Source: Pedobacter sp. Leaf176 (GTDB lineage: Bacteria > Bacteroidota > Bacteroidia > Sphingobacteriales > Sphingobacteriaceae). Taken from it: a stretch of 64,000 nt of DNA. Below the pieces are notes generated by a model. That model ran no database searches, was not told the DNA's origin, and saw only the letters and a list, made by a program, of their open reading frames with translations. Position 1 is the first letter of the stretch. Each line of letters opens with the position of its first letter. Shown here one piece after another: positions 44,288 through 53,295 of this stretch. Location of the stretch: the NCBI RefSeq assembly GCF_001424305.1, contig NZ_LMPD01000005.1:186001-250000 (forward strand), written 5' to 3'. The translations under genes were made by a program, and so were the position numbers.

Positions 44288-47200
44288 TTAGAATGCCCCC
44301 TTTATACCAAATGATAACTGGCGGGAAGGAGGTAATATGTTTGAATAATCCGGATCATAACCGAAATGATTCGCTTTCCAGAGTAATCCGACATTTTGTA
44401 AACCTGCGTATACTTCAAGATTCCGAAATGGAAATTTCCACTGAACTGTATTTAATGTGTAACCAAATCGAATATAATCAAGGCGAATGTGGTCTCCCGA
44501 CATCACATTAATTTCAGATTTACTGTAAAATGCATCCCGAACACTTGGTGCAGGGTAGATGAACGAGGGAACATTAGTTACGTTTTCATCACCAGGCTTC
44601 TGCCAGCGAGACTCATATTCATAATTTCCCTGCCCAGTTTCTATTAGCGTTGAATATGCCAGTGCCGGTTTTCTGACCTTATAACCTAATTTGTAATTGA
44701 TATTAACCGACAAACTGAAACCCCTAAATGACAAAGTATTGATCAAAGAACCGAAATACGTCGGACTGGCAGAACCCAGAAAGGTGACATTATTCCCCGT
44801 ATTAAAAGATTCATCTGCGATAGACTCGTAATCAGTACTGAGTTTACCATTCAAATATCCCTGTGGATTCCCCTTGCTGTCCAGCCCTCCCCATTTATAA
44901 GCTGCAACCGCATATAGTGGATAGCCTTCGATTGGAGTAATAGCATTCCCTGCGGTAAGTAAATTGTAAAAAGCTGATGAATTGTCTCTGCTTTTATATT
45001 TTGTGGTTTTACTGGTGTTATAACTAAAATACAGGTCAGTTCCCCAACTAAAATTGCCAGTTTTAAGATTTTTGCTGTGAAGATCGAGATCAATACCCTC
45101 TCCCCTCATATTAGCAACATTCTTTGTGATTACATCACGTGCACCCCAACTGGTATAGTCATAGCCCGTTATACCATACAAATCCGTTCCTGTTTTGACG
45201 TAATAAGAAAATGATCCGGTCAGAATTTGCTTGGGAAGTTCAAAATCCAGTTTCATATCAACCTGCGAAAGCTGTTCCCATTTCAAATCGGGGTTATTTA
45301 TTGCATTTATCCTCGTGATTGGAAATCCCGTCAAAGCATTCGTGCCATAAGTGGCAATTGGGGACGCAGTTTTCGTTAGGTCTACATTACCACTGTAGCC
45401 AAATGTAGTGGTTAACCGCAGAACGGGCAGCCATCTTAAATTATAAAAGGATTCATCTGAAATCTTCCATCCAATACCTGACGACCATAAGGGCTTCCAT
45501 TTATCATTTATATCAGCGCCAAAAATATTTGATCCGTCACGTCGTATGCTTCCTGACAACAGGTAACGTCCTTTGAAGGAATATGCGAAATTGGCATACA
45601 TGCTTATAAAACGGTATGCAGTCTGAGTTAAAGTATTGACACTTCCGATCTGGCTGCTAAATCCAGTTAAGTATTGGCGGTAAAGCCCTACCTCGTCAAC
45701 TGGAGTAAAATATAGTGGGTCGGATTGATAGCCTAATCTTCTGCTTCCACGAGAAGAAGTATTCGCACTCCTTGCCTCAGCACCGAAAATTGCATTGATG
45801 CTATGCAAGCCAAAAACGTTGTTGTAGTTGAATTGCGCTCTTCCTGTTTGTGAGTTGACTACCGAAGAAGAAGAATTCAGTATCCCTCCTCTTGGAACCG
45901 GATAAGTAACTATTCCCGTAGAGGCATTTACCTGACTAAACGAATTGATCAGATTTCTGGCCGCATAACTTTGTTCATCGGATGTTCGTTCAATATCTGA
46001 GCTCTGCCGTTGATATTGGTAATTTACCTGCAGGTTTAACCCTTTGACGATTTGATACCTAAATCCGACGTTAGCAAATAAGTCCTGAGAACGGGAATCG
46101 GTATAGTCATGTTTATAATCTTCTGTGGGATAAAATTTCCAGTCTAAAAGTCTACCTTTTGCCAGTGTATCAGTATATGCTGACCGAAATTCTGTAGCAA
46201 GTCCTCCAGCCTGTGCAAAATCCAGGTATGGCGGATACCTTCCCCCAGCGCTCAGATAACCATTCGCAGGACGGCCGGTCTTTCCAGTAAAATTTGTATA
46301 ATAAACATTAGTACTTAGATTTAATTTTTCAAGCACCTTAAAATCATTGGCAAAATGCAGGTTTAATTTACCTGAGGTATTGTAAACTTCCCCTCTATTC
46401 TGATCGTATGCTGCAGAAAGTAAATAGGTATTCCGCTCACTCCCCCCTTTAAGATTTAAACTATACTGTTGGAGAATCCCACGAGTGTAGAAATTGTCCA
46501 GATAGGATTGTTGTGTATTATTTCCCGCTAATAAATTTATTCTAGCATCAGCCGTTGACTGAGAGATCTGCCCGTTTCTTCTTGCTAGAAGAACTTCTAC
46601 AACAGGGGTTAATGCCAACCATGGTGTGGTAGATATCCGATCATTAAAGTAGCCCGATTCGAAAAGTTGTTTTTCAAAAGCGATATAATCGCTACTATTC
46701 ATCTGCCTGATAGAATTAAATCTTGGTAAATCCTGTACCAATACATTTGCACCAAAGGCAATTTGCATAGGTTGGTTTTGTCTGCCTCTCTTGGTTGTAA
46801 TCACAATTACGCCATTACCAGCCCTTGCACCCCAAATCGATGCAGCTGCTGCATCTTTTAATACAGATACATTTTCTACATCATTGGGATTAATGTTAGA
46901 TATATCTCCCTCATATATAAAACCATCTAACACGATTAGCGGATCTAACGGACCATTGATTGTTCCAAGACCACGTATAGAAATGTTGGTCTTATTTTGC
47001 GGATTGTTATTACTCTTTCCTACCTGGAGCATTAATCCGCTACTTTGACCAATTATCCTTTCTAAAATATTCGACCCTGTACGTTCTCCTAGAGCTTTCT
47101 CACTAATAGAGGATATTGTTCCATTAACTTCATTGGGTTTCAATGTTTGGTAACCTGTCTGAACGGTGACCTCCTCTAACTGCTGGGAATCATCGGTCAT

Positions 47201-47518
47201 TTTAACTGAAATGAATTTTTCATTTATTGAATAAATCCTGAAAATTGTTTTATATCCAGTTGCAGTAATACGAATTGTATCTCCAGGGTTTACTTTTCCT
47301 AAAGTAAAATTTCCAGCCTCATCAACTATTGTCATATTCTTTCTGGAGCGAACGCTGGCCGGGATTACATTTCCATCAAAGTCAGTAACCTTCCCTTTTA
47401 ACACATTTGCTTCCTGAGCAAAAGCTGTTATTGCAGAGAGGATAATGATTATCAGAGCCATACAAAACAGTAGAAAATTCCACTTCATTTTTCTAGTGTT
47501 GAAATGATTTGCCATCAT
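44288..47518 (-). CDS. SusC/RagA-family TonB-linked outer-membrane protein
   Basis: This is a TonB-dependent importer of the SusC class. The 1076-residue protein has a signal peptide (about residues 15-35), a carboxypeptidase-like domain (VLKGKVTDFDGNVIPASV), the plug with TISSISEKALGERTG and ISIRGLGTINGPLDPLIV, and a 22-strand beta-barrel that ends in the aromatic FGIKGAF. The gene order TlpA-like, SusC, SusD is seen in Bacteroidota uptake systems. No FecI/FecR pair is present; control may come from the LytTR or XRE genes nearby. Confidence 0.95.
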   Translation of the reverse strand: MMANHFNTRKMKWNFLLFCMALIIIILSAITAFAQEANVLKGKVTDFDGNVIPASVRSRKNMTIVDEAGNFTLGKVNPGDTIRITATGYKTIFRIYSINEKFISVKMTDDSQQLEEVTVQTGYQTLKPNEVNGTISSISEKALGERTGSNILERIIGQSSGLMLQVGKSNNNPQNKTNISIRGLGTINGPLDPLIVLDGFIYEGDISNINPNDVENVSVLKDAAAASIWGARAGNGVIVITTKRGRQNQPMQIAFGANVLVQDLPRFNSIRQMNSSDYIAFEKQLFESGYFNDRISTTPWLALTPVVEVLLARRNGQISQSTADARINLLAGNNTQQSYLDNFYTRGILQQYSLNLKGGSERNTYLLSAAYDQNRGEVYNTSGKLNLHFANDFKVLEKLNLSTNVYYTNFTGKTGRPANGYLSAGGRYPPYLDFAQAGGLATEFRSAYTDTLAKGRLLDWKFYPTEDYKHDYTDSRSQDLFANVGFRYQIVKGLNLQVNYQYQRQSSDIERTSDEQSYAARNLINSFSQVNASTGIVTYPVPRGGILNSSSSVVNSQTGRAQFNYNNVFGLHSINAIFGAEARSANTSSRGSRRLGYQSDPLYFTPVDEVGLYRQYLTGFSSQIGSVNTLTQTAYRFISMYANFAYSFKGRYLLSGSIRRDGSNIFGADINDKWKPLWSSGIGWKISDESFYNLRWLPVLRLTTTFGYSGNVDLTKTASPIATYGTNALTGFPITRINAINNPDLKWEQLSQVDMKLDFELPKQILTGSFSYYVKTGTDLYGITGYDYTSWGARDVITKNVANMRGEGIDLDLHSKNLKTGNFSWGTDLYFSYNTSKTTKYKSRDNSSAFYNLLTAGNAITPIEGYPLYAVAAYKWGGLDSKGNPQGYLNGKLSTDYESIADESFNTGNNVTFLGSASPTYFGSLINTLSFRGFSLSVNINYKLGYKVRKPALAYSTLIETGQGNYEYESRWQKPGDENVTNVPSFIYPAPSVRDAFYSKSEINVMSGDHIRLDYIRFGYTLNTVQWKFPFRNLEVYAGLQNVGLLWKANHFGYDPDYSNILPPSRQLSFGIKGAF

Positions 47519-47519
47519 A

Positions 47520-48266
47520 TTAATCTTTTTTAGTTTTAAGGTTAAGACTTAAGCCTGCGATAAGCCGCGAGACGTTTTCTTCTGTAAGTTGATCCGCGCG
47601 CGTAATCGCTTTAATACGTCCATCGGCACCAATCCAGATATAGTGCGGCATTGTATTGACTGGAAAAACGTTCTTTATTTCAGCGCTATTGAGAATTATG
47701 GGTAATGCGAAATCTTTAATTTTTGCCTTTTGCGCTGCCAAAAATTTTTCTAGAACTTCTACAGTATCACTTGCATAAGTATTCATCAGTAAAAACTGGA
47801 TATTTTTACCATATTTTTTTTGCATAGCATCCATTTTCGGAAATTCGGCTATGCACGGCGAGCAGTATGTCGCCCAAAAATCGAGGACGAGTGCTTTATT
47901 TCTAAAGCTCGAAAATTCAGCGCTTTTTTGGTTAAAATTTAGGATTTGCGAAAGGGTAAGATTAGGTACTTTATCGTTGATTGCGAGTTGGCGGCTCGTT
48001 GCCTTTGCCTGTGCGAATAGAGTAGTTGAGAAGAAAAATAAAACCGTAGTTAACCGAATGATTTTCTTTCTAAGTAGTCTTTCTAGATTTATCTCTCTAT
48101 TAGCCAATTTAGCAACATTCCTTGTTGTCTGGCCATCCAATTGAAAACAGCTTAAGCTTAAATTCCCATAAGAAGGTGGAACACATCTCTTGGGTTTCTT
48201 TATAAGGTCGATTCCAAAAAAAAGGCATGGCAGTGCCCTAGCGATAGAGAATATCGTTTTTTTCAT
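47520..48266 (-). CDS. TlpA-like thioredoxin with an N-terminal extension
   Basis: The protein has a thioredoxin fold with the redox motif WATYCSPC (Cys135, Cys138), preceded by NFNQKSAEFSSFRNKALVLDF and followed by NTMPHYIWIGADG. It is probably periplasmic, since a classical signal peptide spans about residues 66-86 (KKIIRLTTVLFFFSTTLFAQ). The 65 residues before it, which include four cysteines, are unusual. The next in-frame methionine would be inside the mature domain, so the extension is either real or the start is a non-ATG codon. It lies 1 bp from susC. Confidence 0.88.
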   Translation of the reverse strand: MKKTIFSIARALPCLFFGIDLIKKPKRCVPPSYGNLSLSCFQLDGQTTRNVAKLANREINLERLLRKKIIRLTTVLFFFSTTLFAQAKATSRQLAINDKVPNLTLSQILNFNQKSAEFSSFRNKALVLDFWATYCSPCIAEFPKMDAMQKKYGKNIQFLLMNTYASDTVEVLEKFLAAQKAKIKDFALPIILNSAEIKNVFPVNTMPHYIWIGADGRIKAITRADQLTEENVSRLIAGLSLNLKTKKD

Positions 48267-48329
48267 TGTTTGTTGGTTTAAGTTAGTTGATCGGAAAATT
48301 AAATGAGGAATCTCAAATATTGAAGAGAA

Positions 48330-48394
48330 CTAAGGCAGGCGCATTATTAAAGAACCTATTTTCTATCATTAACCGTAGGGTTGACCTGCCTTAG
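48330..48394 (-). promoter_or_regulatory. 10-bp inverted repeat upstream of the TlpA-like gene
   Basis: CTAAGGCAGG at 48330 pairs perfectly with CCTGCCTTAG at 48385 around a 45-nt loop. It lies between the 49-residue ORF and the TlpA-like start and could be a terminator or attenuator, though no T-run follows it. Confidence 0.45.
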
Positions 48395-48403
48395 CCTGGC
48401 ATC

Positions 48404-48553
48404 TTATTCAGGAGAACAGATAACCAGGCTAATTAGGATGATAAATGTCCATCCGAGAGTATAAAAAACAGAGATTTGAGGACCTAAAAAGTAGGCCAGA
48501 AAATAGCATGTTCTGCTGAAATTTGAAGAAATGATGATTTCAAATGCTTTCAT
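48404..48553 (-). CDS. small membrane protein of 49 residues
   Basis: Translating the minus strand from the ATG at 48551-48553 gives 49 codons to a TAA at 48404-48406. The product starts MKAFEIIISSNFSRTCYFLA and has a hydrophobic stretch at about residues 29-46 (VFYTLGWTFIILISLVIC) that fits a membrane helix. It lies about 140 bp upstream of the TlpA-like gene and in the same direction, so it may be the first gene of the island's operon, or a leader peptide. I do not recognise a family. Confidence 0.45.
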   Translation of the reverse strand: MKAFEIIISSNFSRTCYFLAYFLGPQISVFYTLGWTFIILISLVICSPE

Positions 48554-48593
48554 GGCTAATCTGTGTTAACCGAAAGTCAAACGGAAAAGGGCC

Positions 48594-48754
48594 GCCTTAC
48601 GCTTTATTTGAAGTGAAGGTGTAGGACCACCACCGCCTCGCAGCGGCCGAACTCAAATAAAGCAGGCGACCCAAATCCGTATGCTATACAAAGATAGCAT
48701 AGGAATTGAGTTTTACCTACCTCTCGTGTTCGAACGTCCTACTTTTCACCACAA
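48594..48754. promoter_or_regulatory. structured leader region upstream of the small ORF
   Basis: Several inverted repeats lie here. GCCTTACGCTTTATTTGAAG (48594) pairs with CTCAAATAAAGCAGGC (48652) with a 3-nt bulge. TATGCTAT (48680) pairs with ATAGCATA (48694) around 6 nt. GTAGGAC near 48622 is also complementary to GTCCTAC near 48747. No ORF of useful size fits. On the minus strand it would be the 5' untranslated region of the small ORF and TlpA operon. Confidence 0.45.
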
Positions 48755-48908
48755 GTTCTTTCAGTAATTACTCAATCCAAATTAATGGAAGTTATATTCT
48801 ATCGTTTTTCTATATCGTTAATTTTATTAAAGCTAAGATACAAAATATTAACCAAATCCACAAGTGGAGTTGACTTAAATCATCAAAATCAGTCACTTGC
48901 ACATGTAA

Positions 48909-49283
48909 ATGGTAGCACCTGAAGACGAGTTAATTTTTGTTGAAATCTCTCAATTAGATTTTATGTTGATTGAAAGAGTTAAGGCCTTGAGAATTGCCAG
49001 TAAAATGACTCAACTTCAGTTAACTCAGAAGATGAAATTAGCTGATGGGTTTATTTCAAAAGTAGAAACTTTTACAGAACGTGCCAAATATAGCATTAGA
49101 CATATAAACTTGTTAGCAAGCGCTCTCAATTGCACTATACAAGATATCCTCCCCTTGGAGCAGCCAAAATATGACATGGTCATATTAACTTTAAGGAGAA
49201 CAAACAAAATTAACAAAGATGGTTCTTTGTCTCAAAAGAAAACCACTGAGGTGATTAAAATCGAACCAAAAGAAAAAAGTTAA
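48909..49283 (+). CDS. XRE-family helix-turn-helix regulator
   Basis: A 124-residue protein with a Cro/CI-type HTH: LIERVKALRIASKMTQLQLTQKM, then ISKVETFTERAKYSIRHINLLASALNC. The tail is lysine-rich. It is divergent from the small ORF and TlpA operon across the structured region, so it may be the local repressor. It is followed after 57 bp by the LytTR regulator. Confidence 0.82.
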   Translation: MVAPEDELIFVEISQLDFMLIERVKALRIASKMTQLQLTQKMKLADGFISKVETFTERAKYSIRHINLLASALNCTIQDILPLEQPKYDMVILTLRRTNKINKDGSLSQKKTTEVIKIEPKEKS

Positions 49284-49340
49284 TTTGGATATGCAAAGTA
49301 ATTGAGGGATCATTTTTGAGATTACCCTAAACTTTGACAT

Positions 49341-50078
49341 ATGGAACAACTTCGTTGCGTCGTAATCGACGATGAAAAACATTCAATCTCGATTCTCTCA
49401 GATTACATTGAGACGAATCCCAACCTAAAATTAGTCAAGACTTTTTTTGATCCTCTTATTGCACTATCAGGAATCAGTATCAGAGACAAAATAGACTTTA
49501 TTTTTTTGGATATAGACATGCCAGAAATTACCGGCATTGAGCTCGCAAAAAAATTAGTCAATCGAGCTCGATTTATTGTATTTACCACTGCATTTACAAA
49601 ATATGCCATAGAAGCTTTCGAAGTAAATGCATCTCGGTATCTGGTTAAGCCGATCTCAAAACCGAAATTCATTAAAACCGTTTGGGACATTTTAGATGCA
49701 GAAAGAAAAAGAATTGAAGGGATACGGATTGCCCAAAAAAAATATTTCTATGTCAGCATCGGCGAAAGGGGACAGAAATTGAAGATAAGGAAATCCAAAA
49801 TATTATTTTTCGAAAGCTTGAAAAACTACATGAAAATTGTCACTGAAGATGAAGATTATACAGTCTATTTGACAATGAAGGAAGTTGAAAAGGAGTTTTG
49901 GGGCACATTGTTCTACAGAGTCCACCGCAGTTACTTCGTAAATGAAGAAAGGGTTGAAAAAATAGCTGGGAACACATTAAAGCTTGGAGCACACATCATT
50001 CCGATGGGCAACAACTACAAGCAAGGTTTTATTGAATTTTCTGAAAATAAAACATTAAGATCCGGCCGGAAGTCTTAA
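49341..50078 (+). CDS. LytTR-family response regulator
   Basis: The receiver domain (about residues 1-120) has the acidic pair in CVVIDDEKHS and the phosphoacceptor Asp in FLDIDMPEITG (about residue 56). The LytTR DNA-binding domain follows, from about residue 140, with KILFFESLKNYMKIVTEDEDY and FYRVHRSYFVNEERVEKI. The protein is 245 residues. It pairs with the histidine kinase at 50332, though 254 bp separate them. Confidence 0.93.
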   Translation: MEQLRCVVIDDEKHSISILSDYIETNPNLKLVKTFFDPLIALSGISIRDKIDFIFLDIDMPEITGIELAKKLVNRARFIVFTTAFTKYAIEAFEVNASRYLVKPISKPKFIKTVWDILDAERKRIEGIRIAQKKYFYVSIGERGQKLKIRKSKILFFESLKNYMKIVTEDEDYTVYLTMKEVEKEFWGTLFYRVHRSYFVNEERVEKIAGNTLKLGAHIIPMGNNYKQGFIEFSENKTLRSGRKS

Positions 50079-50331
50079 GGATTCAAATGTTGAACCAACA
50101 TTCAACGATGGCTAATCAACGTTTCATTGGAAATAATGATGATACTGGAAGTAGTCGGATCAGTTTCGGACTTTCGAATTGTTTGCTGCGATCTAAAAAC
50201 AAATACTGTTTTTTTGACCAGTTTTTTAGGGTTCTGTTTCATGTTTTTATTTTGAAACTAGAGCCATTATTTAGCGTAAAAAAAGTTTTTACACCGCGAT
50301 AAAATGAGGTTACACCAAGAGCAATTATACC

Positions 50332-51420
50332 ATGACTAAGAAAATTTTCGAATGGGGAAAAGTGCAGCGCTTGCACCTAATTGGATGGGCAATATTCATA
50401 ACATTAGAGATCGGACTAATCGGACTTTCAATGGGCTTTTTTGGAAAAGCTTTTAATTATGCCCTCCATTATATTCTTAATATTATTCTATTTTATACGA
50501 ATGCGCATTTTGTGCTTAAGAAGAGTTTTACGAAGCCTAAACCCTGGACAAGGGTAATTATCTTCATGATAATTCAAATCGGCTTATATATTTTTTTCAG
50601 GTCTTATCTTAATTACGTACTGGAAGGAACCCATAAAGGATTTAACATCCCAACAATTATTACTAACCATAAAAGTTTTTTTCAATCGCTCTGGAGAGGT
50701 TTGTTTTTTATCGTTCTTTCCTGCTTTTACTTTTTATTTTTGCGTTTCAAAGAGGAACGTTTAAAAAGAGAACATTCAGAAAGAATGGAATATTTAAACG
50801 ATTTGAAAAATAAAGAGATGCAAAATGAATTGCATGTTGCGAAGTATGAATATTTGCGAGCCCAAATCAATCCACATCTGTTATTCAACACATTGAGCTT
50901 TTTGTATGATAGCGTTCGAAAATTTAACGAGGACGCCGGAGAAGCAGTTCTTAATCTGGCTGAATTGATGCGGTTTAGTCTTGAGACGAAGGAATCCCCC
51001 GAAGAATTTCCCAAGCTGGAGGAGGAACTGCATCAGATTGATAACCTCATATCCCTTAATAAAATAAGGAAAGACAAAGAACAGTATATCAATCTTTCTT
51101 TTCCTGAAGAGGTTAAAAATTTTCGCTTTATACCATTGGTCGTAATCACATTGTTAGAAAACATGCTTAAGCATGGAAATTTACAAAAGCCAAACCAACC
51201 TGGATTATTAGATATTAAATTGAGTAAAAACGAATTGTCAATAAGTACTTCTAATTTGATCAACACCAGGATCCACCATTCAGGCTTCAATAAAGGAATG
51301 GAGAATATTGAAAAGCGATTAGGTTTGGCTTATGGCGATAAATTTTCATTGTCTTACGGAAAAAGGGATAGTAACTATTTTGATGTCAATTTAATTTTAA
51401 AAATTTATCCAGCTCTGTAA
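50332..51420 (+). CDS. LytS-like sensor histidine kinase
   Basis: The protein has four membrane helices in the first 150 residues, then the His_kinase segment EYLRAQINPHLLFNTLSFLYDS (phosphoacceptor His near residue 183), and a degenerate ATPase domain (VVITLLENMLKHGN, then KGMENIEKRL). At 362 residues the size fits the LytS/YehU group. It would phosphorylate the LytTR regulator upstream. The 254-bp gap between them contains no credible gene. Confidence 0.9.
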   Translation: MTKKIFEWGKVQRLHLIGWAIFITLEIGLIGLSMGFFGKAFNYALHYILNIILFYTNAHFVLKKSFTKPKPWTRVIIFMIIQIGLYIFFRSYLNYVLEGTHKGFNIPTIITNHKSFFQSLWRGLFFIVLSCFYFLFLRFKEERLKREHSERMEYLNDLKNKEMQNELHVAKYEYLRAQINPHLLFNTLSFLYDSVRKFNEDAGEAVLNLAELMRFSLETKESPEEFPKLEEELHQIDNLISLNKIRKDKEQYINLSFPEEVKNFRFIPLVVITLLENMLKHGNLQKPNQPGLLDIKLSKNELSISTSNLINTRIHHSGFNKGMENIEKRLGLAYGDKFSLSYGKRDSNYFDVNLILKIYPAL

Positions 51421-51437
51421 GTCATTGATATAATGTA

Positions 51438-52214
51438 TTATTTTGTTGGTTGAATTTCGATCCAAACAGGGCAATGGTCACTGGCTCCCTGCCAGCCCCG
51501 CACATGTTTGTCGACTCCACCGTCAATCAGCTTGTCTGACAAATCCGGAGACAGCAGGAAATGGTCCAATCTCAAACCGGCATTCCTTCCAAATGCATTC
51601 CGAAGATAATCATAAAAGGTATATATAATTTCATCGGGATACAGGGTTCTTATTGCATCTGTCCAGCCCAGAGCCAAAAGCTTCTTGTATGCTTTTTTGG
51701 ATTCGGGAAAGAAAAGCGCATTATCCCTAAATCTATCGGGATTATAAAGGTCAAGGTCAGTCGGTATAACATTATAGTCACCGATCAAAATTGTTGGGAT
51801 GCCAAACGAAAGCAGCTTTTTCGAATGGGCGGTAAGCCTTTTGAGCCATTTAAGTTTATATTCAAATTTTGGACCTGGTGCCGGATTTCCGTTTGGAAGA
51901 TAAATGCAGCCTATGATCAGTCCACCAATAAATGCTTCGATGTATCTGCTATGGTCGTCGGCAGGATCGCCAGGAAGTCCGCGTTTCGTTTCTTTGATTT
52001 CCGTCTTAGATAAGATTGCAACACCGTTCCAGCTTTTCTGACCTTGCCAGATGGCGAAATAACCTGCTTCCTTTAATTTCTTCGCCGGAAAATCTTTGTC
52101 CTGACATTTTATTTCCTGCAGACATACAACGTCCGGTGACCGCTCTTTCAACCATTTAAGCAAAATTTCGATCCTTCCATTGACCCCGTTAATGTTGTAG
52201 GTTGATAGAATCAT
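51438..52214 (-). CDS. xth: exodeoxyribonuclease III
   Basis: Exonuclease III cuts at abasic sites and removes 3' blocks during base-excision repair. The 258-residue protein has the family motifs in order: STYNINGVN, LQEIKCQD with the catalytic Glu near residue 34, NGNPAPG, LIGDYNVIP, and SDHCPVW at the end. It overlaps the glycosylase gene by 4 bp, so the two are translated together and would act in sequence. Confidence 0.94.
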   Translation of the reverse strand: MILSTYNINGVNGRIEILLKWLKERSPDVVCLQEIKCQDKDFPAKKLKEAGYFAIWQGQKSWNGVAILSKTEIKETKRGLPGDPADDHSRYIEAFIGGLIIGCIYLPNGNPAPGPKFEYKLKWLKRLTAHSKKLLSFGIPTILIGDYNVIPTDLDLYNPDRFRDNALFFPESKKAYKKLLALGWTDAIRTLYPDEIIYTFYDYLRNAFGRNAGLRLDHFLLSPDLSDKLIDGGVDKHVRGWQGASDHCPVWIEIQPTK

Positions 52215-52984
52215 TCAAAAAGTTCCTGAGATTGCGTAAAGTAAGCTTTGCGCCCACCGATTTTCTCAGACAAAATCTCCTCGCCCTTTGGTGTCTTTTT
52301 TAATTCGGCACCATGTACCATCATAAAATCGCGCAGCTCACCTTTGAGTTCGTCACCGTTTGCTTCTGCGATTTTTAAAATCGCCTCAGCTAACACAGAT
52401 TTTATGCTTTTGTATAATCTCTTTGCCGCTTTATCCGGGATAGCTTTGGCGACTGAAAAGGGAGAAATCCCGGCATGATAAAGTATCTCATCCGAATAGG
52501 AATTGCCAATACCGCGAACAAGATGCTGATCCATGAGCAAAGTTTTTATCGATGTTCTCTTTTTAGCCAGCAAATCAAAAAAATATTCCTCCTCCATTTC
52601 CAGCGCATCCGGGACGTCGATAGGTTCAGGATTCAATGTGGGCGTTGCTTGCTTTTGAAGATCGATCAATGCAAATGCATCGCCCCCTTCAAAATGAAAC
52701 CCTAAAATCTGGAAGCGTGGCGGCTCATCCTGATCAATAGAGATCAGTTCTCCCCTGAGCATTAAGTGAAGACCAAGAACCTGGCAACCCGAAAAAATAA
52801 GTTGAAGCGTCTTTCCGGAACGCCGGACATCCAAAAGTTCTCTTCCTTCCAAAGCTTTTTTCATTTCCTTGGCCGAGACATTAATTTTTTTGGATTCCGT
52901 AATTTCCAGCGTTTCCAAAATCTGCCCTTTGAACTTTCGGGTTAGTATCTGAGCAAATACGGTTAAATCTGGTAATTCTGCCAT
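52211..52984 (-). CDS. Fpg/Nei-family glycosylase with atypical active site
   Basis: The protein resembles the formamidopyrimidine-DNA glycosylase family: N-terminal MAELPDLTVFAQIL, LGLHLMLRGEL, the HhH-like GIGNSYSDEILYHAGISP, and C-terminal VHGAELKKTPKGEEI with GGRKAYF. The usual N-terminus is MPEL; here the catalytic proline is alanine, while the glutamate is kept. The C-terminal zinc finger has none of the four cysteines but keeps the arginine loop, like the zincless finger of NEIL1. Lyase activity is therefore uncertain. It sits 4 bp into exonuclease III. Confidence 0.82.
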   Translation of the reverse strand: MAELPDLTVFAQILTRKFKGQILETLEITESKKINVSAKEMKKALEGRELLDVRRSGKTLQLIFSGCQVLGLHLMLRGELISIDQDEPPRFQILGFHFEGGDAFALIDLQKQATPTLNPEPIDVPDALEMEEEYFFDLLAKKRTSIKTLLMDQHLVRGIGNSYSDEILYHAGISPFSVAKAIPDKAAKRLYKSIKSVLAEAILKIAEANGDELKGELRDFMMVHGAELKKTPKGEEILSEKIGGRKAYFTQSQELFE

Positions 52985-52988
52985 AGAT

Positions 52989-53282
52989 TTAAGCGGATAT
53001 GTATTTTTTTATTTCGAGGATAGAATTTCCCCGCAACAGTGCTGCGGATTTTAGCTCACCCGTACTAATCTGAAACTGTTCAGCCCAATAGCGGAGTTCC
53101 CTAGGATCATCTACATTTAGCTCGCCGTCATTTGTCCCAAACTCCTGTGGTTCCAGGGAATCAAGATCGCTTTCAGTTTCATGTCTGTCGAGGCAATCAT
53201 CAGAAGTGACGAATTGTTGGGAATTGATGTCCTTTTCCACTTCATTTCCAAACTTTGGCTGACTGTTTTGCTGATTATCCAT
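52989..53282 (-). CDS. DUF3606 protein, long form
   Basis: The ATG at 53282 (MDNQQNSQPKFGNEV) is chosen, because an upstream frame to 53345 would overlap the neighbouring gene. The C-terminal 40 residues (DPRELRYWAEQFQISTGELKSA) match the DUF3606 pattern. The first part is acidic and probably disordered. It is 97 residues long and lies 4 bp from the glycosylase gene. Its function is unknown; DUF3606 proteins recur in this cassette. Confidence 0.7.
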   Translation of the reverse strand: MDNQQNSQPKFGNEVEKDINSQQFVTSDDCLDRHETESDLDSLEPQEFGTNDGELNVDDPRELRYWAEQFQISTGELKSAALLRGNSILEIKKYISA

Positions 53283-53295
53283 AACTATATTTAGA

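Noticed and set aside
48680..48701. TATGCTAT hairpin as a transcription terminator
   Set aside because: Neither strand has a T-run after the stem, so it is kept only as part of the structured leader.
50087..50302. 71-residue rightward frame between the LytTR and LytS genes
   Set aside because: It fills a gap between coupled genes, has no recognised features and lacks a plausible start context.
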